In this document: piece after piece, positions 52,750 to 59,799 of the stretch | Layout of the letters: each line of letters starts with the position of its first letter | Position numbering within the stretch: the stretch's first letter is position 1 | Notes under the pieces: model-generated | The model's database searches: none | Told to the model about the DNA's origin: nothing | The model's input: the letters and a program-made list of their open reading frames with translations, nothing else | Program-made: the position numbers and the translations under genes | Assembly: GCA_016223145.1 (NCBI GenBank) | Contig: JACRPN010000012.1 | Span: forward strand, 1 to 64,000 | Origin: Armatimonadota bacterium | Lineage (GTDB): Bacteria; Armatimonadota; Fimbriimonadia; Fimbriimonadales; Fimbriimonadaceae | Direction of reading: 5' to 3' | Length of the DNA: 64,000 nucleotides

Positions 52750-54780
52750 ATGGTCGGGATACTTGTGGCGGCGGGGCTGGGTGGTTCGATGGGAACATTG
52801 GTGTGGAAACCGGTAGCACCTGGTGTATGGCAGGCTCAGGTCGGCAGGCGAGACCTTCCGACCTTGATGACGGCGGCGGGAGGAACACCCGCCAAGGTGG
52901 GTTTGGAGGGCCTTGGCAGAGGGTTGGCAGCCGATTCCGGCTCCTCAGGAATGGCCGCCGGAGGATTTGCTTCGGCCCGCATCCCGATCGAGCCCTCCGA
53001 AAAGATCTACGGGCTTGGACTTCAGATGCACGGGCTGAACCGGCGCGACGGCATCTATCGGCTGCGCGTCGATCACTATTCCTCGGGCAACGAGCGGCTG
53101 CATGCTCCGGTGCCGCTCTATGTGAGCAGCCGGGGCTATGCGGTGCTCTTCGACACATCGCGGCCCATCACAGTGAGTGTCGGCATTGGCAATCAGCGCG
53201 GCGCTCCAAATCCTCCAGCCCGCGACCGAAACACCGATCCGGCATGGGACGCACAGCCCTTCTCGGGCGCTGTGGAAGCCAGCGTGCAGGGTCCAGGACT
53301 CACGATCTATTGGTTCGAGGGCCCAACCCCAATGCAGGCCGTGCAGCGCTACAACCTGTTCTGTGGGGGTGGCGCCATGCCCCCGCGCTGGGCGTTAGGG
53401 TTCTGGCACAGAACGCCCTCGCTTGCGGACCAGAACGCCGTGTCAAGCGAAGTGTCGGAGTTCGAGAAGCGCGGCTTTCCGATCGACGTGATCGGCCTGG
53501 AGCCAGGATGGCAGTCCAGTTCTTACCCTTGCACCTTTGAATGGAGCGCTAAGCGCTTCCCGAACCCGGGGCGGTTCGTGAAAGACATGTCCGTAAAGGG
53601 AGTTCGCGTGAACCTTTGGACCAACCCGTATGTGTCCGAAAAATCTCCCATATATGAGGCATTGGAGGGCCATTTTGGCAGCCACATGGTTTGGCTCGGC
53701 GCTGTTCCCGATATGATGCAGCCCGCCGCTCAGAAGACCCTGACGGACTACTTCCAGAACGAGCATCTGCGGATCGGCGTCAGCGGCTACAAGATCGACG
53801 AAGTCGACGGCTTCGACAATTGGCTTTGGCCCGACCACGCGGCGTTTCCTTCGGGGCTCTCGGGGGTTCAGATGCGCCAGGTGTACGGTCTGCTTTGGCA
53901 GAGAACCCTCGAAGACCTTTATCGCAAAGAAGGCAGGCGCTCATTCGGGCTCGTTCGCGGTTCGAACGCTGGATCCAGTCGATTTCCCTATGCGATCTAC
54001 AGCGACACCTACGACCATCGCGAGTACCTCACAGGCATGATCAGTACGGGGTTCGCCGGCGTGCTCTGGTGTGCAGAAGCCCGAGATGCCGCAAATGGCG
54101 AGGAATGGGTTCGCCGGATGCAGACGGCCGCCGTCTCGCACATCGCCCAACTCAACGCCTGGGCGTCGGGGACGAAGCCCTGGAGCTTCCCAGGGTTTGA
54201 AGACGCGGTGCGCTCGGCTATGAGACTTCGAATCCAGCTCGTGCCGTACCTGTACACCGCCTTTGCGAAGTACCACTTCGAAGGTCTGCCCGTCATTCGT
54301 CCCATGGCCCTTGTCGACGGCGGCCAGGAGATGGACCAGTTCCTCCTGGGAGACGACCTCTTGGCGGCCCCGATGCTTACTGGTCAGAGGTCGCGCAAGG
54401 TGCGGCTCCCAAAGGGTCGCTGGTTTGATTTCCATACCGGGGTCCTGGTTGGAAGTGGGGAGACGATCGAGGTCCAGCCCGGTCTGGAAACGATTCCCCT
54501 CTTCGTTCGGGACGGTGCGCTTATCCCCGCCTTGCCCACAGGCGTCAAGAACGCGTCCTATGGGGAGAGCGAGCCGTTCGAAGTTCGCCGCTATGGCGCC
54601 GCACACGCTCGAGGGTGGCTCTACGACGACGATGGGACCAGCTTCGCCTATGAGCAAGGGGCCTATGCGATGCGCGAGCTTCAAGTCGGAACAGATGGGG
54701 CGCTTGTATCGAACCTGAAGTCTGGGAAACCGTCGCTTGGCGGCCGAAAGCTCAACCTAAGGGCGATGGGTGGCACGTGA
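52750..54780 (+). CDS. GH31 family alpha-glycosidase
   Basis: 676 aa. An N-terminal beta-sandwich (EKIYGLGLQMHGLNRRDGIY) is followed by a (beta/alpha)8 barrel. MPPRWALGFWHRTPSLADQN marks the first strand region and GVSGYKIDEVDGFDNW holds the nucleophile Asp in KIDEVDG. SDTYDHREYLTGMISTGFAG carries the acid/base region. GH31 members hydrolyse alpha-glucosides, alpha-xylosides or sulfoquinovosides; I cannot tell which. No clear signal peptide follows the ATG (MVGILVAAGLGGSMG is short), so the location is uncertain. It lies 60 bases after the S15 hydrolase gene. Confidence 0.9.
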   Translation: MVGILVAAGLGGSMGTLVWKPVAPGVWQAQVGRRDLPTLMTAAGGTPAKVGLEGLGRGLAADSGSSGMAAGGFASARIPIEPSEKIYGLGLQMHGLNRRDGIYRLRVDHYSSGNERLHAPVPLYVSSRGYAVLFDTSRPITVSVGIGNQRGAPNPPARDRNTDPAWDAQPFSGAVEASVQGPGLTIYWFEGPTPMQAVQRYNLFCGGGAMPPRWALGFWHRTPSLADQNAVSSEVSEFEKRGFPIDVIGLEPGWQSSSYPCTFEWSAKRFPNPGRFVKDMSVKGVRVNLWTNPYVSEKSPIYEALEGHFGSHMVWLGAVPDMMQPAAQKTLTDYFQNEHLRIGVSGYKIDEVDGFDNWLWPDHAAFPSGLSGVQMRQVYGLLWQRTLEDLYRKEGRRSFGLVRGSNAGSSRFPYAIYSDTYDHREYLTGMISTGFAGVLWCAEARDAANGEEWVRRMQTAAVSHIAQLNAWASGTKPWSFPGFEDAVRSAMRLRIQLVPYLYTAFAKYHFEGLPVIRPMALVDGGQEMDQFLLGDDLLAAPMLTGQRSRKVRLPKGRWFDFHTGVLVGSGETIEVQPGLETIPLFVRDGALIPALPTGVKNASYGESEPFEVRRYGAAHARGWLYDDDGTSFAYEQGAYAMRELQVGTDGALVSNLKSGKPSLGGRKLNLRAMGGT

Positions 54781-54792
54781 TACCGGCCATTG

Positions 54793-55299
54793 TCAAAGCT
54801 TGATCGCCATGACCGCATGCGCGAAGTCAAAGTAGGGGACCACCCGCTCGAACGACATCCCCAGCTTGCGCGCGAGCGCCATGGAGGGCTCGTTTTCCGG
54901 GCGGATGAGGGCAATCGTACGTTGGGCGCCGACCACATCCCTGGCGTAGTTCAGGCAGCCCAAGGCTCCCTCAAAGGCATAGCCCAACCTCCAGAAAGGC
55001 CGGTGGACGATCCAACCCAGACCGAGTTCGGTGGTCTCCCCGACCTCCTGGTGTAAGAGCCCGATTTGCCCGATGGGCTGGCCAAGAGCGCGATCCAGAG
55101 CGAGCCAATAGCCGTAGGAGTGATCGCGATAGCGTGCCCGGTGTCTCTCGATCCACTGCTCGCACTCCTCAGCGTGATAGGGCCTCGGCCAGAAGCGCAT
55201 GACCTCGGGATCGCCGAGCATTTCGACAAGAAACCCTAGGTCGTTCCACTCCAGCTCGACCAGATCGAGCCGTTCGGTTTGGAGGATCGGCTTGCGCAT
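54793..55299 (-). CDS. GNAT family N-acetyltransferase
   Basis: 168 aa from ATG 55299 (MRKPILQTERLDLVELEW); longer frames would overlap the divergent VOC gene. The RimJ/RimL-type fold shows YGYWLALDRALGQPIGQIGL, ELGLGWIVHRPFWRLGYAFE (acetyl-CoA loop, R/Q-x-x-G-x-A variant) and ENEPSMALARKLGMSFE. It transfers an acetyl group to an unknown amine. Convergent with the GH31 gene. Confidence 0.85.
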   Translation of the reverse strand: MRKPILQTERLDLVELEWNDLGFLVEMLGDPEVMRFWPRPYHAEECEQWIERHRARYRDHSYGYWLALDRALGQPIGQIGLLHQEVGETTELGLGWIVHRPFWRLGYAFEGALGCLNYARDVVGAQRTIALIRPENEPSMALARKLGMSFERVVPYFDFAHAVMAIKL

Positions 55300-55327
55300 G
55301 GCCTCTGGCGCTATTATGAAGACCATC

Positions 55328-55798
55328 ATGGAAACTCCTTCACCCCTCAAGGGCTTCAAACTGGCGCAAGTCGCGATGGGTGTTCGCGATATCGAGGCCG
55401 CTTCGCGCCGATGGGCGGCGGCTTTGGGGGTTGACGTGCCGCCGGTGATTGAAGTGGATTCGGGCGACAAGGTGCGGATGCGGTATCGGGGTGTGGCCTC
55501 CGAAGCTCGAGTTAGGTTGGCTTTCTTTGATCTAGGCGGGGTGCAGCTCGAACTGGTCGAGCCGGTGGGTGAGAACAGCGCCTGGGAAGAGGGGCTGGCG
55601 CGGAACGGGGAGTCCGTCCATCACTTGGCGTTCTGGACCGAGAACATGGTTCAGTCTGCAGAAGACCTTAAGGCTCACGGCGTGACCCTGATCCAGCGCG
55701 GCGACATGGGAGAGGGACAGTACGCCTACTTCGACGCCTACGAACCGTTTGGCTGCATGATCGAGCTCCTGGAGCGAAAGAGGTCGGGAGAGGTTTAG
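55328..55798 (+). CDS. VOC (glyoxalase-like) superfamily protein
   Basis: 156 aa from ATG 55328; ATG 55316, four codons earlier, is equally possible. Two beta-alpha-beta-beta-beta modules are seen: FKLAQVAMGVRDIEAASRRW with LAFFDLGGVQLELVEP, then VHHLAFWTENMVQSAEDLKA with GCMIELLERK. The ligand His is replaced by Gln in the first strand, but Glu (QLEL), His (HHLAF) and Glu (IELL) are kept. It resembles methylmalonyl-CoA epimerase and lactoylglutathione lyase relatives. The specific reaction is unknown. Confidence 0.8.
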   Translation: METPSPLKGFKLAQVAMGVRDIEAASRRWAAALGVDVPPVIEVDSGDKVRMRYRGVASEARVRLAFFDLGGVQLELVEPVGENSAWEEGLARNGESVHHLAFWTENMVQSAEDLKAHGVTLIQRGDMGEGQYAYFDAYEPFGCMIELLERKRSGEV

Positions 55799-56176
55799 CT
55801 ATCGACCTGTTTCGGAACTCTCGGTCGGCTCTTCCCGCCCCTCCCGTCGGCCTATCTCGCGGGCGCAAAGCGCCATCAGAAGCGAGACGAATCCAAACGC
55901 CAACCAGTAGAGTGGCGACTTGGCAGGAACCAGCAGCCAGTAGAGGGCCATCGCAAAGAAATACAGGCTCATGACCCGAAAATAGGTACGCAGGTGGCGT
56001 CTTGGAGTTAGGAACCCGAGCCCAACGGCAAGGCCGAGCCCGGTCATCCCAATAAGGTCTGACAGGATGCTCGTTGGACTTCCCAGCCCAAAGACGCCGA
56101 CAATTCCCAGGACTGTCAAACCAACCAGAAAACGCAGCCAGTCTTGCATCCGGAGCAGCCGATCGCCTGCTTCCAT
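55799..56176 (-). CDS. Small multi-pass membrane protein
   Basis: 125 aa from ATG 56176 (a GTG at 56200 directly after the preceding stop is also possible). Four hydrophobic helices at about 13-30, 35-53, 63-82 and 85-103, with a basic RRHLRTYFR loop after the second. The C-terminus is charged (GRREGREEPTESSETG). No family was recognised. It lies directly behind the 360-residue unknown gene. Confidence 0.65.
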   Translation of the reverse strand: MEAGDRLLRMQDWLRFLVGLTVLGIVGVFGLGSPTSILSDLIGMTGLGLAVGLGFLTPRRHLRTYFRVMSLYFFAMALYWLLVPAKSPLYWLAFGFVSLLMALCAREIGRREGREEPTESSETGR

Positions 56177-56200
56177 GATCCCATTCTGTCTCTGTCGCAC

Positions 56201-57283
56201 CTAGGAGAGATAGGCCTTGCTCGATTTCCAGTCCGGTTCGCGGCCGGAGTAGAAGGTCACCACGATGCTGTTGGCCTCGGGACTCCGGCGAACCGCTGCC
56301 TGGAGCCGATAGTCGTCTTTAAGTTTCTCAGCCATGCGGCCGAGGGTCAGCAGGTACGAATCGTCCACGACCTTTCCGCCTGCCCCAGGCTTGTACTGAA
56401 GGATGACGCTGTGCCCAAGGACGCCGGCGGTCTCAAACGGCTTCCTGGCAACGATGAAGTCCTTCTTGTACTTGCTGACGAGCTTCTTGCAGGCGCGATA
56501 GGTGGACCCCTTGAAGAGGGAGAAATCCAGGGGGGTCCAAACCCTGGGCCGCTTGGCGACCAGCCTAAACTGCGGCCGAACCCCATAAAGCGAGGACACA
56601 TAAGCTTTGTGGGTCGTGAAGAAGATCGAGGTGAGGTCGCCCTCGCGCTCAGTTTCCGCCTTGATCTTGTACTGCCTGGCAAAAGCGTCTGCAATCAGCG
56701 GCACGATGCGGTCGTAGGTCGCCTGAATCCCTGCCTCGTCTTCTCCTTGAGGTTGAGGGTAGCGAAGCAAGATCGCGAAGCCATGATAGTCTCGCTCGAT
56801 CATGACGAGCCGCGCTGCGAACGGCTCGCGAACGCGAAACCCTTTGCTGACCAGCGTCTTGCCGAGCGCGAGGAGCGCGCGATAGGCTTTGGGCTGCATA
56901 GCGAGCCATATCCGTTCCCTCAGGCCCAGCTTTCGGTCGGTTTCAGGCTCGCCCGCAAGCAGAAACTCCGCGCGGGCCGAATCTTCCTTCCACTGAACTT
57001 GCATCTGCAACTGCTTGCAGATGGAGAGCGCCCTGCCATACGCCTCCACACGGTCCTTGAAGGCCTCGGGAAACCCGGCCTTGGGCGACCGAAAGTCCAC
57101 CGAGTGCCCAATGCCGACGGACTCTCGTTCAATGACTCGCGGAACGACGTCGCTGGAGACGCGGTAGTCCAGTACGGCGCCGCTCTCCTCCAGATGCTCG
57201 ATGAACTGCCTAACCGATCGGCCCGCCCTTTCGAGCCGATGGGAGTCGGGGGAGATGGCGATGGCGGTCGAACTTGTACTCAC
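56201..57283 (-). CDS. Conserved-looking protein of unknown function
   Basis: 360 aa from GTG 57283, which has SD GGAGG six bases before it. It has no signal peptide or transmembrane helix. Mixed alpha/beta composition with many aromatic and basic residues (FRVREPFAARLVMIERDYHG, KGSTYRACKKLVSKYKKDFI). Possible repeated beta-strand blocks end in FYSGREPDWKSSKAYLS. I do not recognise the family. It overlaps no neighbour and probably forms an operon with the small membrane protein behind it. Confidence 0.65.
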   Translation of the reverse strand: MSTSSTAIAISPDSHRLERAGRSVRQFIEHLEESGAVLDYRVSSDVVPRVIERESVGIGHSVDFRSPKAGFPEAFKDRVEAYGRALSICKQLQMQVQWKEDSARAEFLLAGEPETDRKLGLRERIWLAMQPKAYRALLALGKTLVSKGFRVREPFAARLVMIERDYHGFAILLRYPQPQGEDEAGIQATYDRIVPLIADAFARQYKIKAETEREGDLTSIFFTTHKAYVSSLYGVRPQFRLVAKRPRVWTPLDFSLFKGSTYRACKKLVSKYKKDFIVARKPFETAGVLGHSVILQYKPGAGGKVVDDSYLLTLGRMAEKLKDDYRLQAAVRRSPEANSIVVTFYSGREPDWKSSKAYLS

Positions 57284-57456
57284 GGTGCCTCCTTGGCAAC
57301 TCTGCGGCGCGATGCGAGCTTTTCAGATTGTATAGGAAAGTACTGGTTTTGAGAAGTACTTCTTGCAGGTTTACGAGTGCATCTCGCAAAGGTGTCGGAG
57401 GACGCCGGTGGGCGGAGGCGTTGACACGAAGCGCCGCCGACTTCCATGATCAGGCG

Positions 57457-57972
57457 GTGAGCGCCCGCAAGGAAACCTGGATTGGCTGCCTCGTCTATGG
57501 AGGGTTCGGCTCCATCGTTTTCGGCTTCATGATGCTGTGGGTGTTCACTCTGGGAGGGGCTCTCAGATTCCTCAACAGCAAGGGCTCAGACGGGCTGATG
57601 TACGCGTTAAAGGGCCTTGGCTTCGTCCCTATCGTGGCCGGGGTAGCGATGGTCGTGTCCGGGCTGGTTCAGGGGTTTCGGGCGAGCCGCGCCGCTCAGG
57701 TTGGGACCGGAAAAGCGGTCTATCGGGACCCTGGTGTTCGGGTGATCGCCAGGTTTGGGCTGGACGACGAGGGCCGGACGATCTTCGAGGGCTGGCAGAT
57801 CGAAGATCAGAACAAACCCAGGTACCTGGTGAAGCTCGAACACTCGGATGGGCGCGTCGCGGAGTATTACACGCGTCCGGAGGTCTGGGCACGCTGTGGC
57901 GAAGGGATGCGCGGAGAGGCGCTGTTCGACGGTGGCTGGCTGGGCGGATTCGTGCCCCGCATCGGACCGTAG
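57457..57972 (+). CDS. Two-helix membrane protein with soluble C-terminal domain
   Basis: 171 aa from GTG 57457 (a TTG at 57421 with GGAGG close by is an alternative, and the frame is open further upstream). Two helices (about 7-30 and 47-67) precede a cytoplasmic or external domain of beta strands (VRVIARFGLDDEGRTIFEGW, KPRYLVKLEHSDGRVAEYYT). It is similar in layout to DUF3592-type proteins but not assignable. Function unknown. Confidence 0.6.
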   Translation: MSARKETWIGCLVYGGFGSIVFGFMMLWVFTLGGALRFLNSKGSDGLMYALKGLGFVPIVAGVAMVVSGLVQGFRASRAAQVGTGKAVYRDPGVRVIARFGLDDEGRTIFEGWQIEDQNKPRYLVKLEHSDGRVAEYYTRPEVWARCGEGMRGEALFDGGWLGGFVPRIGP

Positions 57973-58009
57973 GATAAATGCTGGGAACGCGTGATCCGCG
58001 CCGCCGAAC

Positions 58010-58038
58010 TTGACACCCCCACCCCCCTGTGGTAATAT
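58010..58038 (+). promoter_or_regulatory. Strong sigma-70-type promoter upstream of speD
   Basis: TTGACA (58010-58015), an exact 17-base spacer and TAATAT (58033-58038). Transcription would begin near 58045 and leave an untranslated leader of about 85 bases. The leader is GC-rich with short complementary stretches but contains no riboswitch class that I can recognise. Confidence 0.8.
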
Positions 58039-58130
58039 TCCCCCGCTTCGCGGTTAGCCGTGAGGCTGGTAGGGTAGCGTGTGAGCCCCGCTGGTTTCTG
58101 CGCACGGATAACTTTGTGAGGTCGATGTGA

Positions 58131-58781
58131 TTGGTCCCGATTTTTGTTTTCAGTAGCTTTGTCGCCCTGGCGGCCATCGCATTGGAGTCCGATCGACGGA
58201 CTCCGCTTTCCCCCACACCTAGCCTTTGGCAGCGGCTCGGCTCCTGGTTGGTCCGCTTGTTCACGCTGGGACGTTCAGGCAACGCGCGATCAGCCGTGAT
58301 TCTGGCCGCGCCCGTGGTTACCCGCGAGCCCGGCTGGACCTTTGTTCGGTCTGACGACGTCGCGGCGTTTGAGGAATGGCTCGGCCGTGACGAGCAAGGT
58401 TTCCCCGTGGATGAGGGCGACCCGGCGCTAGGCTCGCACCTGCTCATCGAACTCTACGGTTGTCCGGAGCAACTCCTGACTCGAGTGAACACTGTCGGCC
58501 AGGCCATGCGCCATGCGGCGGACGAGAGCGAGGCAACAACTGTCGCCACAAGTTTTCACGAATTTGAGCCCTATGGCGTCAGCGGCGCGGTGATCATTCA
58601 GGAGTCGCACTACACCATTCACACCTGGCCCGAGCACGGCTATGCCGCAGTGGACCTCTTCTATTGCGGTGGCACCATCAAGGTCCACCGCGCGATCGAA
58701 GTGCTTCAGAGCCGGTTCCAGCCGAACAAGATGAAGTTCCTCGTTGTCCGTCGAGGGCTTAAGAGTGAGGTTGGGGGGTAA
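58131..58781 (+). CDS. speD: S-adenosylmethionine decarboxylase proenzyme
   Basis: 216 aa from TTG 58131 (SD GAGG ten bases away). The SpeD core is residues 95-216: GSHLLIELYGCPEQLL, HEFEPYGVSGAVIIQ and ESHYTIHTWPEHGYAAVDLF. Self-cleavage between Glu158 and Ser159 makes the pyruvoyl cofactor. Typical bacterial SpeD proteins are only about 120-140 aa; the extra N-terminus begins with a hydrophobic helix (VPIFVFSSFVALAAIAL). An internal GTG at 58407 with AAGG before it would give a standard 124-residue protein, so the extension needs checking. The product decarboxy-SAM feeds SpeE next door. Confidence 0.92.
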   Translation: MVPIFVFSSFVALAAIALESDRRTPLSPTPSLWQRLGSWLVRLFTLGRSGNARSAVILAAPVVTREPGWTFVRSDDVAAFEEWLGRDEQGFPVDEGDPALGSHLLIELYGCPEQLLTRVNTVGQAMRHAADESEATTVATSFHEFEPYGVSGAVIIQESHYTIHTWPEHGYAAVDLFYCGGTIKVHRAIEVLQSRFQPNKMKFLVVRRGLKSEVGG

Positions 58782-58790
58782 AAGGAGCCA

Positions 58791-58826
58791 GTCGGACGTG
58801 TCCGACAAGTCCGACCTGTCTGACGA
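58791..58826 (+). repeat. Tandem 9-bp repeats (GTCCGACnn)
   Basis: Four copies of a nine-base unit, GTCGGACGT, GTCCGACAA, GTCCGACCT and GTCTGACGA, lie between speD and speE, just after the speD stop. They are in frame with speE but upstream of its start. They can form alternative stem-loops because GTCGGAC is complementary to GTCCGAC. Confidence 0.75.
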
Positions 58827-58860
58827 GCGGGACCGAACTGCTCGACTCTCGGTTACCAAA

Positions 58861-59790
58861 ATGACCCAACAATCCACCGGCCTTTTCATCACTGAGACGC
58901 ACACCGATGCCATGACCTGGCATTTCACCGTCGAGAAAATGCATCTCAGCGGGAGAACGCAGTACCAGGAATACCAAATCTGCGACATTCCAACCTTTGG
59001 GAAGACCCTCTTCCTCGATTGGAAGATCCAGAGTTCCAGCCTCGACGAATTTATCTTCCATGAGTCCCTCTGCCAGCCGGCGATGACGGTACACCCAAAC
59101 CCAAAGAAAGTGGCCGTCTGCGGAGGCGGCGAAGGCGCCACGCTGCGCGAGGGGCTTTCGCATAACACGGTCAAAGAGGCCGTGATGATCGATATCGACG
59201 AGGAGCTTGTCGGGATGGTCAGGGAGCACATGCCCGAATGGCACAAGGGGGCCTTTGACGATCCGCGAACTACGCTGCTTCACACGGACGCTCGAAAGTA
59301 CCTCCAAGACAACAAGGGCGCGGGGTTTGACGTGGTCCTAAGCGACCTGCCCGACCCTCTCGAGGCCGGTCCCGCGGTTTACCTCTTCACGAAGGAGTAC
59401 TTTCAGATTTGCGCCGACGCCATGAGCGACGACGGAGTGCTCGCGCTCCAGGCCGGCTGCGCGAACATGGCGTATCCCTACTGTTTCGCGGCGGTGGCCG
59501 CCACGCTGGAGTCGATGAAGGAGACGTATAAGTACGTCCGGCCCTATGCGGCGTTCATCACCACCTTCCAGCTTCCGTGGGGGTTCGTCTTGGCCAGCAA
59601 GAAATACGATCCGCTCGATCTGGACCAGGAGGAAATCGCGAAGAGGTTTCTGGCCCGAGGTGTGAAGAACAAGTTCTACACGCCTCGTTACCACCAGGCG
59701 CTCTTTACGATGCCTGACTACCTCGAGGATGCGATCGCCAAGCACGGCCGGGTCCTCACGGACAACGAGCCGTTCATTTGGAGCGCCTGA
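58861..59790 (+). CDS. speE: Spermidine synthase (aminopropyltransferase)
   Basis: 309 aa. ATG 58861 begins MTQQSTGLFITETHTDAM; the frame is open back into speD but contains only the SDxSD repeat. Motifs: LDWKIQSSSLDEFIFHESL, AVCGGGEGATLREGL (Rossmann SAM site), VMIDIDEELVG and VVLSDLPDP with the catalytic Asp. ITTFQLPWGFVLASKK is typical of the C-terminus. It transfers the aminopropyl group from decarboxy-SAM to putrescine. It follows speD by 79 bases under one promoter. Confidence 0.95.
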   Translation: MTQQSTGLFITETHTDAMTWHFTVEKMHLSGRTQYQEYQICDIPTFGKTLFLDWKIQSSSLDEFIFHESLCQPAMTVHPNPKKVAVCGGGEGATLREGLSHNTVKEAVMIDIDEELVGMVREHMPEWHKGAFDDPRTTLLHTDARKYLQDNKGAGFDVVLSDLPDPLEAGPAVYLFTKEYFQICADAMSDDGVLALQAGCANMAYPYCFAAVAATLESMKETYKYVRPYAAFITTFQLPWGFVLASKKYDPLDLDQEEIAKRFLARGVKNKFYTPRYHQALFTMPDYLEDAIAKHGRVLTDNEPFIWSA

Positions 59791-59799
59791 GTCGGGTCG

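Noticed and set aside
58045-58130. A known riboswitch in the speD leader
   Set aside because: The leader is GC-rich and can fold, but no conserved core of a SAM, cobalamin, TPP, glycine or preQ1 class could be recognised.
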